Shown: in pieces, positions 10,262-21,395 of the stretch
How positions within the stretch are numbered: position 1 is the stretch's first letter
How the letters are laid out: every line of letters starts with the position of its first letter
Assembly: GCF_031143425.1 (NCBI RefSeq)
Contig: NC_090447.1
Location: 133,691,106-133,755,105 of the forward strand
Direction: 5' to 3'
From: Pleurodeles waltl
Taxonomy: Eukaryota; Chordata; Amphibia; Caudata; Salamandridae
DNA: 64,000 nucleotides
Notes under the pieces: generated by a model
Databases searched by the model: none
Seen by the model: the letters and a program-made list of their open reading frames with translations, nothing else
Told to the model about the DNA's origin: nothing
Made by a program: the position numbers and the translations under genes

Positions 10262-10690
10262 TGAGCAGGATGAAGCACTTTGGGCACACACCCCCTCCAG
10301 AACCAGTGGAGATTTACATCCTCTACCTCTGTCCTTGGCAGGATGAAGCACTCTGGGCACAAAGCCCCCTCAAGAACCAGTGGAGAAAGGCATCCACTAC
10401 CTCTGTCCTTGGCAGGATGTAGCATTCTGGGCACAAAGCCCCCTCCAGAACCAGTGGAGATTTACATCCACTACCTCTGTCCCTGGCAGGATGAAGTATT
10501 CTGGGCACAAAGCCCCCTCCAGAACCAGTGGAGATTTACATGCACTACCTCTGTTCTTGGCAGGATGAAGCACTCTGGGCACAAAGCCCCCTCCAGAACC
10601 AGTGGAGATTTACATCCACTACCTCTGTCTTTGGCAGGATGAAGCATTCTGGGCACAAGGCCTCCTCCAGAACCAGTGGAGATTGACATC
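10262..10690 (+). repeat. ~73-bp minisatellite
   Basis: Six copies of a unit starting AGGATGAAGCACTCTGGGCA recur at about 10268, 10341, 10414, 10488, 10562 and 10638, a spacing of 73-76 bases. Units are well conserved. Overlapping open frames on both strands reflect the repeat and not a gene. Confidence 0.88.
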
Positions 10691-11010
10691 CACCCACTGG
10701 AGAGACTTGAGAGACTGTGGCTTTGCACTCCCCAGGATAATGCAGTGGGCAAACCACCCACTGGAGAGACTTGAGAGACTGTGGCTTTGCACTCCCCAGG
10801 ATAAAGCAGTGGGCAAACCACCCACTGGAGAGACTTGAGAGACTGTGGCTTTGCACTCTCCAGGATACAGCAGTGGGCAACACACCCACTGGAGAGACTT
10901 GAGAGACTGTGGCTTTGCACTCCCCAGGACAAAGCAGTAGGCAACCCACCCACTGGAGAGACTTTAGAGACTGTTGCTTTGCACTCCCCAGGATACAGCA
11001 GTGGGCATGG
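10691..11010 (+). repeat. 64-bp minisatellite
   Basis: CCCACTGGAGAGACTT recurs at 10694, 10758, 10822, 10886 and 10950, an exact 64-bp period. Each unit contains TGTGGCTTTGCACTCCCCAG. The array directly follows the 73-bp array; the two are probably parts of the same transposon. Confidence 0.9.
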
Positions 11011-11898
11011 AGCTTCCTCGTGGATCTGGCGTCGTGCACTCATCCGGCTGAGGTGTCCCCCCTTTACTTCCCCCTGAGGTGCCTGTTGTATTTCTATCTG
11101 ATGCCCCAGCAGTGTTCTCTCCGTTTTGATTGGGTATTGAGTGTGGGCCTTGCACATGCATTTTGGGCCCCATGGTCCACGGACTATGATGGTGGAATAC
11201 CTTGGACTTGTATTCTTGGTGTATATGTTTGTTTCTAGTGTAAATATATATATATATGTATATATTTTTGATTACTGTATTTAAATTGATTACAAACGTT
11301 CAACTCATTTCCTTTTGTCCTTGCATTCTTCCAGGGAGGGTTGGGTGTTGTTAATGTAATGTATCAACTTGTACTTGTGTGTGTGTTGTAGTGGGTGAGG
11401 GTGGGGGTGGGAGTGTTGCGTGTTGCATGTGTGTGTCACTCTTATTTCCCTCCCCCTCCCCTGAGTCGTAGCTGCAGTACTCACCGTGGTCTTCGCCGCC
11501 TTCTTTGTTGTTCCTGGTAGAGAAGCAGGAAGATAAAGGCTGGGAGTATCTGGAGCTCCGGTTCCATGGCGTCCTGATTCCTCGTTGGGTGTGTGGAGGT
11601 GAGCGTTTTCCCTTCCAAGTCCTGTTTCCGACGTGTTTTTGTTCGTGGTGAATCCACCACGGAAAATGTGGCGGATTGGACTGTTGTAATACAGTGGGCG
11701 GAACCTTGTCTTCTGCCTGTCTGTTGGCGGTTACTGCCGCAGTGTTTGTTTGTACCGCCTTGGTGGTCGGAGTGTTAAAGTGGCTGTCTATGTTGGCGGT
11801 TTCCGCCATGGTCCTGATTCCAATTTTTTACCACCGGCCTGTTGGCGGTTTTACCGCCGCTTTAACACCGACCGCCAGGGTTGTAATGACCACCATAC
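11011..11898 (-). mobile_element. Harbinger-like element, 5' terminal region
   Basis: On the - strand the segment starts near 11898 with GGTGGTCATTACAACCCTGG followed by repeated GGCGGT/ACCGCC blocks. This is the same style of end as the MITEs at 20312, 37981 and 62194. It runs through a purine/GT-rich stretch and a (TA)n tract (about 11244-11265) into the 64-bp array. The other terminus was not found with confidence. It contains no transposase that I can recognise. Confidence 0.5.
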
Positions 11899-14310
11899 TC
11901 TGAGCATATCAGTAGAAACCATTAGTCCTTTGTGTGTTGGAGAGACCCTGAGATTTGCAAGTATTTGTAGAATGCCCTTAACATGTTGCCCAGTGGAAAT
12001 CTACCCTACTGTCTCTATTTTGATCCTACAAACCCAGATGTCAGCAGGTGAATGGATGTTCCCAAACACATGTGATTTCAAAATAACTGCACGTCACTCC
12101 ATGATGCTGTCAAACAGTCAGGTGACAACCCTTACCCATTAGACATGTACAGTGCACTTTTCTACATGATGCCACATCTGTGGCTTAGGTATTCACATTG
12201 TGGCTCTAAACTCTAGGCCTATCTGTCATGTCCCTCATTGCTATTGTAGTTTGACATGCCAAATGACATGCTTTGATGGGTGAGGATATGTGGGAGCCAA
12301 TAGACAATGGTGACACATTCCTGTATGTTCCACAACACAAAATGTGTCCCCATTGCACATGTACTATTCCACAGACAGTTAAACAGTTTGCCATGCACAT
12401 ATTGGTGAAGGGATAAAGACATCATCCCATAAACATAGGACCATACACAAAACTGCAGCCTACATATGTTGTGCAAAAGAGAAATGGACACTTGCTGACA
12501 TGTAGGCACAAGGAATGTTGGCAACAGTGATTGCACATAAATCACATCAATGAACATTCCCCACTTTACAAGGGAAAGTATTGACCTATAGCTTTATCCA
12601 AAGAACAATGTAAGCCCTGTCATGTGTATGTTAGACATTTTCACATTATAGTCTGCAGTGCGGCACCAGCACTCATCATATGCTAAAGCAACTAGTTTCT
12701 GAGTGCAGATGCCTATATACACATTCATCCCGACATGTGGCAGAGGACAGTGATCCATCACCTTCTTACATTTGGCCTGCAACATTTAAGAATAGTGGTT
12801 TGGTGCATAGAAATTACTCACACTACAACAACAAACAGTACTTGATTGACCAATGTAACTAGCCATATGTCGTCCCTGCACAGGAAGTGGTACATGGATA
12901 CTACCCTTCTGCATCCCAGATCCATGGGCAAATATGAAAGGCAGTATGTAACACATGCCATGTCTGTACAATCACTCATCTACTGTACGACACATGGCTC
13001 ATACCTAAGTGTCAGGGTGAGCTATCAGAACCTAACTCATTCACTTGACAAAGGGACAGGCAGGAATATGTCCTGTACCCACCCCCTTATGGCTGCTGTG
13101 CTGCCCGAAAATGCCCATCAAACTCTGGCCAGTCATGATCTGACTTGCACCCCACCCACGTTTGGAGGACATCACCAGCTGGACCTCTTCAATCTTCCAG
13201 GTCCAGCACCTCAGGTCCTCCCATCTTTTCCCGCAGTGGGTGCCGGCTGCGGACCCCCAAGGTCCCTTGTTTTGATGGGTATTGACCTGCATGGATGCAA
13301 AAGACAAATCAAGAGATCATGATCAAAAAACTCATCACAAATGGTTTAAGCACATGCATGTCAGTAATATCAAGCTAGAACATTCCTATTTGTCAATACT
13401 CCCCAAGTGTGACACATAAATGCCAATAAGTACAGGAACATGACAACAGACAAAAATGTCTCCATCTGTGCACTAAACCACTAATTTGCACAGGCCCTAC
13501 AATGACTAAGCAAGTTTATTTACATTATGTAGGTCATGCTGTAGCAACATGAGTGAAATGTGAGGCACTTTGAGACACATCACTGCTCTCTGGCTTCTGA
13601 AGGGTAAATGCCTTAGCATGAATGGACCAACACAGTCACACTCTGTGAGAATGACTATCCTATCTGCATACAGTCCCTATAAGCAACTGCCAGAGTACAA
13701 ACTCCAATAGTAAACATGGGTAGCAATGAAGGGGTTGGCATGGTGGGTACAGAAAGAATCGTCCCTGTCCATGTGGGGGCATGTGCCATGACAAATGCAG
13801 ACTCATGGCACTTCAGGGTGTGGGGTTCTGTGGTATGTACCTATACCACAGAACACTCATTTGGACATATGTGTCCATCCTACAGAGATGGCATCTAACA
13901 AACAGAGGCATGTGTTGTACAGTTTCTGTCATGTGACCAAACACAGAGTTGGATGACATGACGCTGTAAAATGTGGTCCAAACATGAGGGGGCAGTAGTG
14001 GTGGGACACAGATGGGCTGCTGCTAGCTGCCTGGAGGTGCTGATGGTGCTTCTGGGAGGCGGGAGACTCTGGCACCTGTTTGGAGGAGCGCTAAACTTCA
14101 GGAATGTTGACAGCTCCTTGGGCCTTGTCCTCCTCCTCCTGAAGAGTTACCAGCCGCTGGTACTCTGTGGGGATGGCTTCCAGCCTCTGCCGCCACAGCC
14201 GGGCTAAAATCCCATGGCATGTAGGAGGATGTCCATCAGGAGAAGTTATAGCAAGAAAGAAAAAGGAAAATGACAAATTGTAAACAGTGTTCTGTGCAAA
14301 CAAGTGTTTA
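11899..14310 (-). other. Old non-coding sequence with faint Myb/SANT-like transposon peptides
   Basis: No intact gene. On the - strand about 13100-13240 reads HCGKRWEDLRCWTWKIEE, which resembles the third helix of the Myb/SANT-like DNA-binding protein of Harbinger transposons. About 14079-14220 reads GILARLWRQRLEAIPTEYQ followed by EEEDKAQGAV, a helical charged peptide of similar type. The order on the strand and the lack of a continuous frame mean these are at best remnants. The 158-residue + strand frame at 12846-13322 is an antisense shadow of this region. Confidence 0.35.
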
Positions 14311-17300
14311 AAAGTAGAGTGGCCCAGTAGCAGTACATTGCTGGTCCCCTAGGGCCATTGGAATTTGTTGTGGATAATTCCAAGTCACAGGGCTATTTTT
14401 TTTATCCACACATGCCTCGTTGTAGTTGGCAAATCTTGAAAGGATAACATTTGAACTGGAATGAATCCGTTATGGAAGCCATGAAATTGAAATCACTTGT
14501 ACATAAATGTGAAGCATGAGACAAATGGATTTTAAAAATTTTGTTTTTTTTGAGTGGATATTAGTCATGACAGAACTGGGTGGAAAAATTAAGGGGAAGA
14601 AATAATAGGAAGGAAAGAAAAAAGGAAGTAAAATGAAAAGCAAAAAAAATAAGTATTCAAAAAAGTCATGGAAAACACAAAGAAATGACAGAAACGTAAA
14701 AAACACAAAGACACTGACTGATGAAATAAAGGAAAATGAGTGGTGGATAATTTAAAGAAGGGTATGATTGAAAATAGTAAGGGTGCATGAAAGTTAGGCC
14801 CAGCACCGTACACAGAGAGACAGAGAAAACAAAATGACCATACACATGCGACCTGTGTGGTGCTGTTTGTGTAATATTTTCATTTTGAAAATGCGCATCA
14901 TGCGCCTCAATTTCAAAACCTACTCGTGGAGTTCCACAGAACATGTGAAATGTTCTAATTTTCTATCACCTTCTCGGAATTCCATTTAGCGTAAGTCTGC
15001 AAGCAACGCCCACCTCTAGACATAATAGGCTCCTACCATCTTAAACCTGCACCTGGACCCGGCCTGAGTGAGGCCTGAAACCCCAAGGAGTTTCTATCCA
15101 CTCCTGGGCCCATGGTTGTGGTGCTAAAGGTACCCAGGTGGGAAATTTCTAAAACTGAGGACTTAGATAAAATTTGGCCAAATAGTGCTCTGAGAACCAG
15201 GAGGAGACTGGAACCAGCCTGCTGGCCTATCCACCTAAGGTGCATCGCCTGTCATATTGACTTTGAGGCTTTTCCGGCTATGTTCTTCTCCACAGCAGCA
15301 AATCTGTTTCAGCAGTCCTTCTCCAAAGAGGTATCCAACCTTATGGAAATTTATTCGGCTATAACCTTCTGCTTTGTCCCGCTTGAGATTTTTGACTTCA
15401 ATCTCGAAGATGAAGTCTGAAGATAAAAATCTTCACCGCAACTTGCTCCACGACTATCCGATGATGACGCTCTCTCCTCGGTCACTCCTGAAGCCTTCCC
15501 CCACTGAATTTCTACCTTCTCAGGGATTTTTTTGTTCAAATATTTTGTAAGCCTAAAGGCAAGCGTTGATCAGTCCTAATTCACTTTGTGTATCTGACCG
15601 AGCTCCATTGCAGTCGGCCTTAATGTTTGACTTTTTTCCCGGTACAGTGCTACTAGATGCTCATGGTTGGTACTTTTTGCTTTTCAACACTGTTTTGAAC
15701 TTTAAACTTCATAAACTCATAACTCTGGTTCTACTAATTGAATCTTGATGGTTCTCGTGTCAAACAATCTATTAAAATGTACTTTATTTTTCTAAATTCT
15801 CCCCAGAAGCCTCTGTCTCCCCAACTCTTCCCATTAACTAAAATACCACTACTGGAACAATAGGTGCAGAACTTCTACTATATTAAGGAGGATTGCATGT
15901 TACTAGACATTGGTCATCAGAGAATGGAGAAGCTTAGGAGTGAAGTCTCACAGTGAGTGCACACTGAAATTAAAGCATGCGCCACACAATGAGAAGGGTG
16001 TGCTCAGTTTAACTTGGTAGATTGGTTGCCCCCTGGATAAAGTCAGGTCCAGGTGACAAAGACCACGAAGCAGTAACTTCTTTCGTATCAGATGATTCTA
16101 GGCATGAGCAGGTTTGTATACCCCACCCTACCTGAGAATGCCCCCTCCACTAAGTCTCCACACCACTCACAGCCTCTCCTCGATGTCCACATTACCAGTC
16201 GGCTGGTCAGGATGCCGAGGCAAGGTATATTTCCCTGCAACCCAGTCCTACGCCACCTTTGAAGAGTCAAATAAAAGGGAGCAGGAGTTAAAAATATCTT
16301 TGAGCTTGGCAAGCCACATGAGTATATAATTGAGAGTCATTGTTGATAGCTTCTGCATCACAGGATTTCCTTTGTTTGTGGTCTGACTAGGTTTAATTGG
16401 AGAACACATGGATAAGAATGGATTGAAAAGATGGCGCATATTCAGCTCTCACCCTTTGAAAGATGGCATCTCTGTCTCTATAGTTGAGGGCCTTATCTAT
16501 CAGTTTGTGAGGGTGACTCTGGGCTGTGGCCTCTGCAGCAGGAAACTGTGCGCCTTCTCCAGGATAAAGCAAGGCGGGGGTTGCCAGTGGCCAAGGAGTT
16601 TTTCCAGGTCGTGCCTTCTACCAATTCTAGGAAGACCACAAGGTGCAAGATGTGTTTTCTTGCCCTACCCTTTGCGTCCTTCGCATGCTCCTCCAATGGT
16701 TTGGATGCAGCAGGGAAGCTGGTAACAGTGACTTAAGATCTGAGGCTCCTGGTTTGCATCCAGCTATGAAGTCCACCACCTTAAATACCCATCCTCTTCA
16801 TTATACAGATCTTCTTGAAGAAGTGTAGCAATCATTCTTACTTCGCTGACTTTAGTTTCCAGTACTGTATGATGCTCTAGAAAGGCCTGTAGGATCATGC
16901 CAGTGGACGATGGCGTGGGAGCAGACATGCCAGTTTGTGAGATGGTCAACATAGCAAGGTCAGCTCAGTATAGCTGTCCATTTGGTTTAGGCTGAGCAAT
17001 ATTTCCCTATGATGCACTGAGAGTGCATTGCAGACCATTATTCAGGCCTTTCAGTTCAAGCAATGACAGAGGGACCCCATTCAGTTTGAGCATGGCAGCC
17101 AGCCTGGATGTGACAGAAAGGTGCTTGTACCAAACCCTCTTGCCCTAGCCCCAGTCAGCGGGACAGTCTTGATGCCAGCAGTAGCCTCTCCCTTTGTAAG
17201 TCCCGGTCTAGGCCAGAGGATGAACATCCACCAACCCACTTGCACCACATATGCAGGACCGTACCATTGGCAGCACATACAGTTGATCAGGAGGAGGGTG

Positions 17301-19214
17301 GGGATGTAAATTAAATGTTACTAGAGAGTCTGCAGCACTAATTGTGCCACCTGCTAAAGCAGTAATTAAAAAACATGTCTCAGACCTGCCACTGCAGCCA
17401 ATAGTGCAGTTTTAAACTGCCATTTCTACCTAGCAAATGAAACCTTTTCCCAGGCCTACACCCTCCTTTCTAATACTTAAAGTCATCCCTAACAAAACTA
17501 AAGGCCTATTGGGCAGAGTGCATTGGATTTAAAAGGTGGGACACGTGTACTAAAGCTTGAAATGTCTTGATAGTGAAAAACTCCTAAGGCAATTTTTCAC
17601 TCTTGTAATGCTGATCTGTCTCACTGACTAACACTGGGTTACAACTTAACAGTAAATAAGTACTAACCTTAGATTGGGAGCAGATAGTGATATGCTGTTT
17701 ACACTCAAATGAATTGTAATTTAAAATGTTCTTTAATGGCGATGTCAGATTTTAGGCTACAATTCTGAAAATGTAAATTTTAGAATGTGTTATTTAATAG
17801 CCCTTTATTGCATTTTCAAAGGGATAAACATGCATACATGCACAGATATCAATCATAGGTTAAGATGATTGATCACATAAAAGTAATCTATATATAATAT
17901 GTCTAAATAAACGTACAATGTTGAGCTGTAAGAGAACAATCCTGGAACAACCCAATAAACTCCAACATACAACATCTCAATACTTAATACATTACACATC
18001 TGATGTTATAAAGATCTCAACCCCTACTTAAAGGAACTCACTGCCTTTCTATTATTTAGTTACGTAAGCAACCTGGATCCCTTAACCTGTCATATTAAAG
18101 AGGCTATTAGCCCTCAGGGTTCTGGCAGTTCTCCCCAACCTCTGCTGTACTAGAATTATCCGATTGCAATCTGTGTACTCTACTCCATTAAGCATGGTAA
18201 GTCCTGTTAATAGTGATATAAATATTCTATAGGCATATTGTGTCCTCCTTCACATTTTATGGCAGTCTTTCATCCAATTTGGCTTGTGGGGCCAGTAGGA
18301 TGTATCCCATTCTGTAGTCGGTGTCCCCTTGCCTAAATGGTGAAGGATGCAGGTCATTACATGTATTTCCATAGTGCACCATTTTATCATTTTATGAACC
18401 AGTTTGAGAACAGTGTGATTGTGGTGGGCTTCAAGTTCCTCACTATGTTTGGCCTGTCTAGAAGTAGGGCTAGGCTGAGGAATCTAGATGTATGTTTGGG
18501 TATTTTAGGCCTTGTGAATCTGCCCAGTAAGTACCCCACCTTTGTCATGGGTAAGTGTCTGCCAGTCAGCTCCTTTAAAACGACCACCAAGCACCTCCAT
18601 TAGGTGTGTATGTGAGAGCAGTCCCATACCATGTGAAAGAAGTTTGCATCTCCTGTTTGGCATCTAGGGAATTCCAAAGGAATCCCAGGTAGATGTTGGT
18701 TAATTGGTCTTGGGACACATATATGCAGTGGAGATAATTAACTTTGGTACATTTAAAATGGGGTGTTCTATTTAAAAAACTTTCTGCATATTTATGGATT
18801 TGTGGTGCATCACAGGGAAAAGGCAGGAACGTGCCATATCTATGGCATACCGTACATTCCTGTCCTTTCCCCCTGCACTGGAGCAGTTTCTGTAGCCTAG
18901 TGCCAACACAGGCACCCTTCCACTGTGGTGCAACAGTGCCGGCGCTGCATGCAGGATTGTTTTTGTGCAGGAATTGAGAGGTAGAATACAGCACATATAG
19001 AAAGAGGAAATAAGGAGGAGAAATAATTATATTTCTCTATGTTGCGCTTCCCCCAGGGAGGTGTAAGATTTTGGGGCATCCCCAGGTTTACAAGGTCTTG
19101 TAAAGCAGGGGATGCAACACAATCCATGGGGGTTGCATGGGAAAACCCACCACAATGTCCATGGAACGCCTCCACACTGCAAAGTAAGACAACAAAGTGA
19201 TTTGTGCTCCCATT
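14311..19214. other. No supported gene; old unique or decayed repeat sequence
   Basis: Short open frames only, none with recognisable motifs. 14470-14990 is purine-rich on the + strand. 16080-17320 has several overlapping frames of 60-100 codons on both strands without conserved character. 17321-18240 is A+T rich. I see nothing else that can be named. Confidence 0.5.
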
Positions 19215-19565
19215 CTTTACTCCCTATTTATGAGGCCATTCAAAGCCACGGAAAGTGGCATGGACAGTGCAGGGGCTCCTGTGAATAGCCCTCTCGCGCA
19301 GATATGCGCAACGGGTGCTGCTGCATCCGCCATACTGCTACATTGACCACGGCTATGTGAAGCCATCGGCAATGTACAGGCCCAGCGGAATGTTCTTTAT
19401 TGGGCCAGTGGAATACTCAACGTGCTGGCGGTCGATGTTCCAACCGCCAGCACCGGGGCACAGTGCGGTTAGTATCTCAGCATAAACTGGGGCAAGCTCA
19501 CAACACCCAGGTGGCACCGAACTCTGTGGGATTTCCTGCTGATTTCATAATGAGGGCCATAATGC
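19215..19565. mobile_element. Possible short Harbinger-like MITE
   Basis: The left side has TTTATGAGGCCATT and the right side has TTCATAATGAGGGCC, roughly inverted. The body contains GGCGGTCGATGTTCCAACCGCC, a palindrome of the type found in the other GC-rich MITEs here. The boundaries are approximate and no target duplication was confirmed. Confidence 0.35.
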
Positions 19566-19739
19566 CTAATGTTTATAGCACCCGCTTAGGTATGGAGAAG
19601 CTGAGTCTCTTGACCTGCACCTGGATCGTGTAATCCAAAAAAAAGTGTATTTTGTGGCATTCAAGATCCCAGGGGCCATGAGTACATATCTGTTGTAGGA
19701 TGTCATCACAGTACTGGTAATTTAGTAGCCCAGCCATCA

Positions 19740-20150
19740 TTGGTCACTGAGGGCCATCCAGGGGCAGTGGATATGACATCACTCTAGGAGCCTTCTCCAA
19801 TGAAAAACTTAGATTGGATGTTGGTAAGGACTGCTTTCAGTAGCCATTCTTCCAAATATATCGCTGCAGACTGGCCCCTGCTGTGCTCAGGACATCCCAA
19901 TATCGTGGTGTTATTTCTGCAGGATCAACCCTCTGCATCCACCTATCACTCTTGCAGCAGAAGTAGGCCTCGGCAAATGTTCTCCACCTGTTGTTGTAGA
20001 GTAGTGACAGTTATAGTTGATTTGGTTTCTCCCACTCTGTACTCCAATTTGCTGTGGCTGCTTCAGTGGGCCCACATCGATCACAATACCCTTAAACTTT
20101 TGCTAGTGACGTCCGTGACTCAATATAACTTTTGCACTGTTGTGCTGTAG
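19740..20150 (-). pseudogene. LINE-1 ORF1 fragment (coiled coil end and RRM start)
   Basis: Reading down from about 20060 one frame gives KLEYRVGETKSTITV, a coiled-coil-like run, then TTLQQQVENICRGLLLLQE, two stops, and from about 19919 RNNTTILGCPEH, matching the start of the RRM domain of L1 ORF1 proteins (R-x-N-N-x-x-I-x-G-x-P-E). It continues with YLEEWLLKAV and stops at TAG 19784-19786. ORF1p is the RNA-binding chaperone of L1. The L1 ORF2 remnant at 27240-30560 is on the same strand but at higher coordinates; on this strand ORF1 should lie above ORF2, so they are separate insertions. Confidence 0.65.
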
Positions 20151-20311
20151 ATTGTCCTGTGCCTTCAAGCTCTATTCCGTGGGCACCGACAGGGCCCCCA
20201 CCAGTCGCCCAACTTGAGAATTATCCCATAATTTGCCAGTGTGGGTGTCTTTAATTGTGGGCTTGCCCATGGCACCAAGAGTGTCTTGTTCTACACCAGT
20301 CCCTGGCACTA

Positions 20312-21221
20312 GGGCCCTCATTTGGACTTTGGCGGTCAATTTCACTGACAGCCAAAGCCCAACTCGCCAGACGACCGACAGTGCTGGCGGTCAGCAGATC
20401 GCCATATTATGAGTGCTGGCTGCTTTCTGCAGTTATTGAGGTAGAAAGTAGCCAGAAGTTGTGCTGGAAGTCAGCGCTGCAGAGGGGGGTCCCTCACTGG
20501 CACCGCCACACCAGCTGGACTCCGCCTGCCGTATTACAAGCCGTAATACAGCTTGGCGGAGTCTTGCTGATGTGATGGTGGTGGTGAGGAAAGACCGCTA
20601 GGGCCCATCCCCTCCCGGACTTCCCCCTTGACTGAGGAGGTAAGTGGGCATCCGAAGGGGGGGAGGTCTGTGTGTTTGGGTGAGTGTGTGAATGTTTGCA
20701 GAGGGGGGTGCTGAATGCATGGGTGTATGGGCGCGAGAATGGGGGTGTCTGTGTTGATGAATGGGAGTGAGTGGGTGTGTCTGAGTGCATGTATGCATAT
20801 GTTGAATGGGTGTGTATGTGTGTGCATGAATGCCTTAAAGGGTGTGGGGGTGTGTGTGAGTGTGTGGATGGGTGGGGGAGGATGTGTGCGGACACATGTG
20901 TATATGTGCGCGCGGCAGGAATGAAGATTCCTGTCGCCATGTGCGTGACCTCCAGGGTTACCGTGGCTGGGTGACCGCCATGGAAAGCCTGGAGGTTTGC
21001 AGCCTCGTAATCCAGGCTGAGGCCTGCCGCCAGGTTGGAGGTGCTCCTGGCCGGCCGCAGTGATGCGACCACCCCGGCAGGCCTGGCTAGGTTGTGGAGG
21101 CTTGGCATCTGCCAAGCCTCACAAATCCTAATATGGCAGTCCTTACCACAGGCTCCATGGTGGTAGGGCCGCCACAGCAAGGCTGGCGGTCTCATGACCG
21201 TCAGCATCGTAATTAGGGCCT
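20312..21221. mobile_element. GC-rich Harbinger-like MITE
   Basis: The left end GGGCCCTCATTTGGACTTTGGCGGTCA and the right end (complement of GGCCCTAATTACGATGCTGACGGTCA) form imperfect inverted ends. Both are followed inward by CCGCC/GGCGG palindromes. The middle (about 20660-20915) is a GT-rich microsatellite-like stretch that produces long spurious frames on both strands. A clean target duplication is not seen (CTA versus TAA). Confidence 0.6.
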
Positions 21222-21395
21222 AAGTTTCCTTATACATAGGCAAGGGCAGAATATAGAAGACCAGGGGTATCCCATCAGCTGGGCAACAATGATAGGGCAG
21301 CAGAGTCCAGCACAGCTCTGAAAGATCAGTCACTCAGGGTCACTCCTCCAAGTCCCACCCCCTAGGGTAGGCCAGAATGATTAAGGGAGGGTATC

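Noticed and set aside
10471..11157. 228-residue minus-strand frame with repeated SLSSLSSGW motifs
   Set aside because: Produced by the 64- and 73-bp arrays; several frames on both strands are open for the same reason.
12846..13322. 158-residue plus-strand frame as a possible host gene
   Set aside because: The minus strand of the same stretch carries a Myb-like transposon peptide; the plus frame has no motif.
16764..16952. Minus-strand peptide with FLEHHTVLETKVSEVRMI resembling an L1 ORF1 coiled coil
   Set aside because: Only ~30 residues, no neighbouring RRM in frame; generic helix composition.
20494..21207. 237-residue minus-strand frame (His/Thr/Pro rich)
   Set aside because: Lies wholly inside a MITE with a GT-rich core; no domain, and overlapping frames are equally long.
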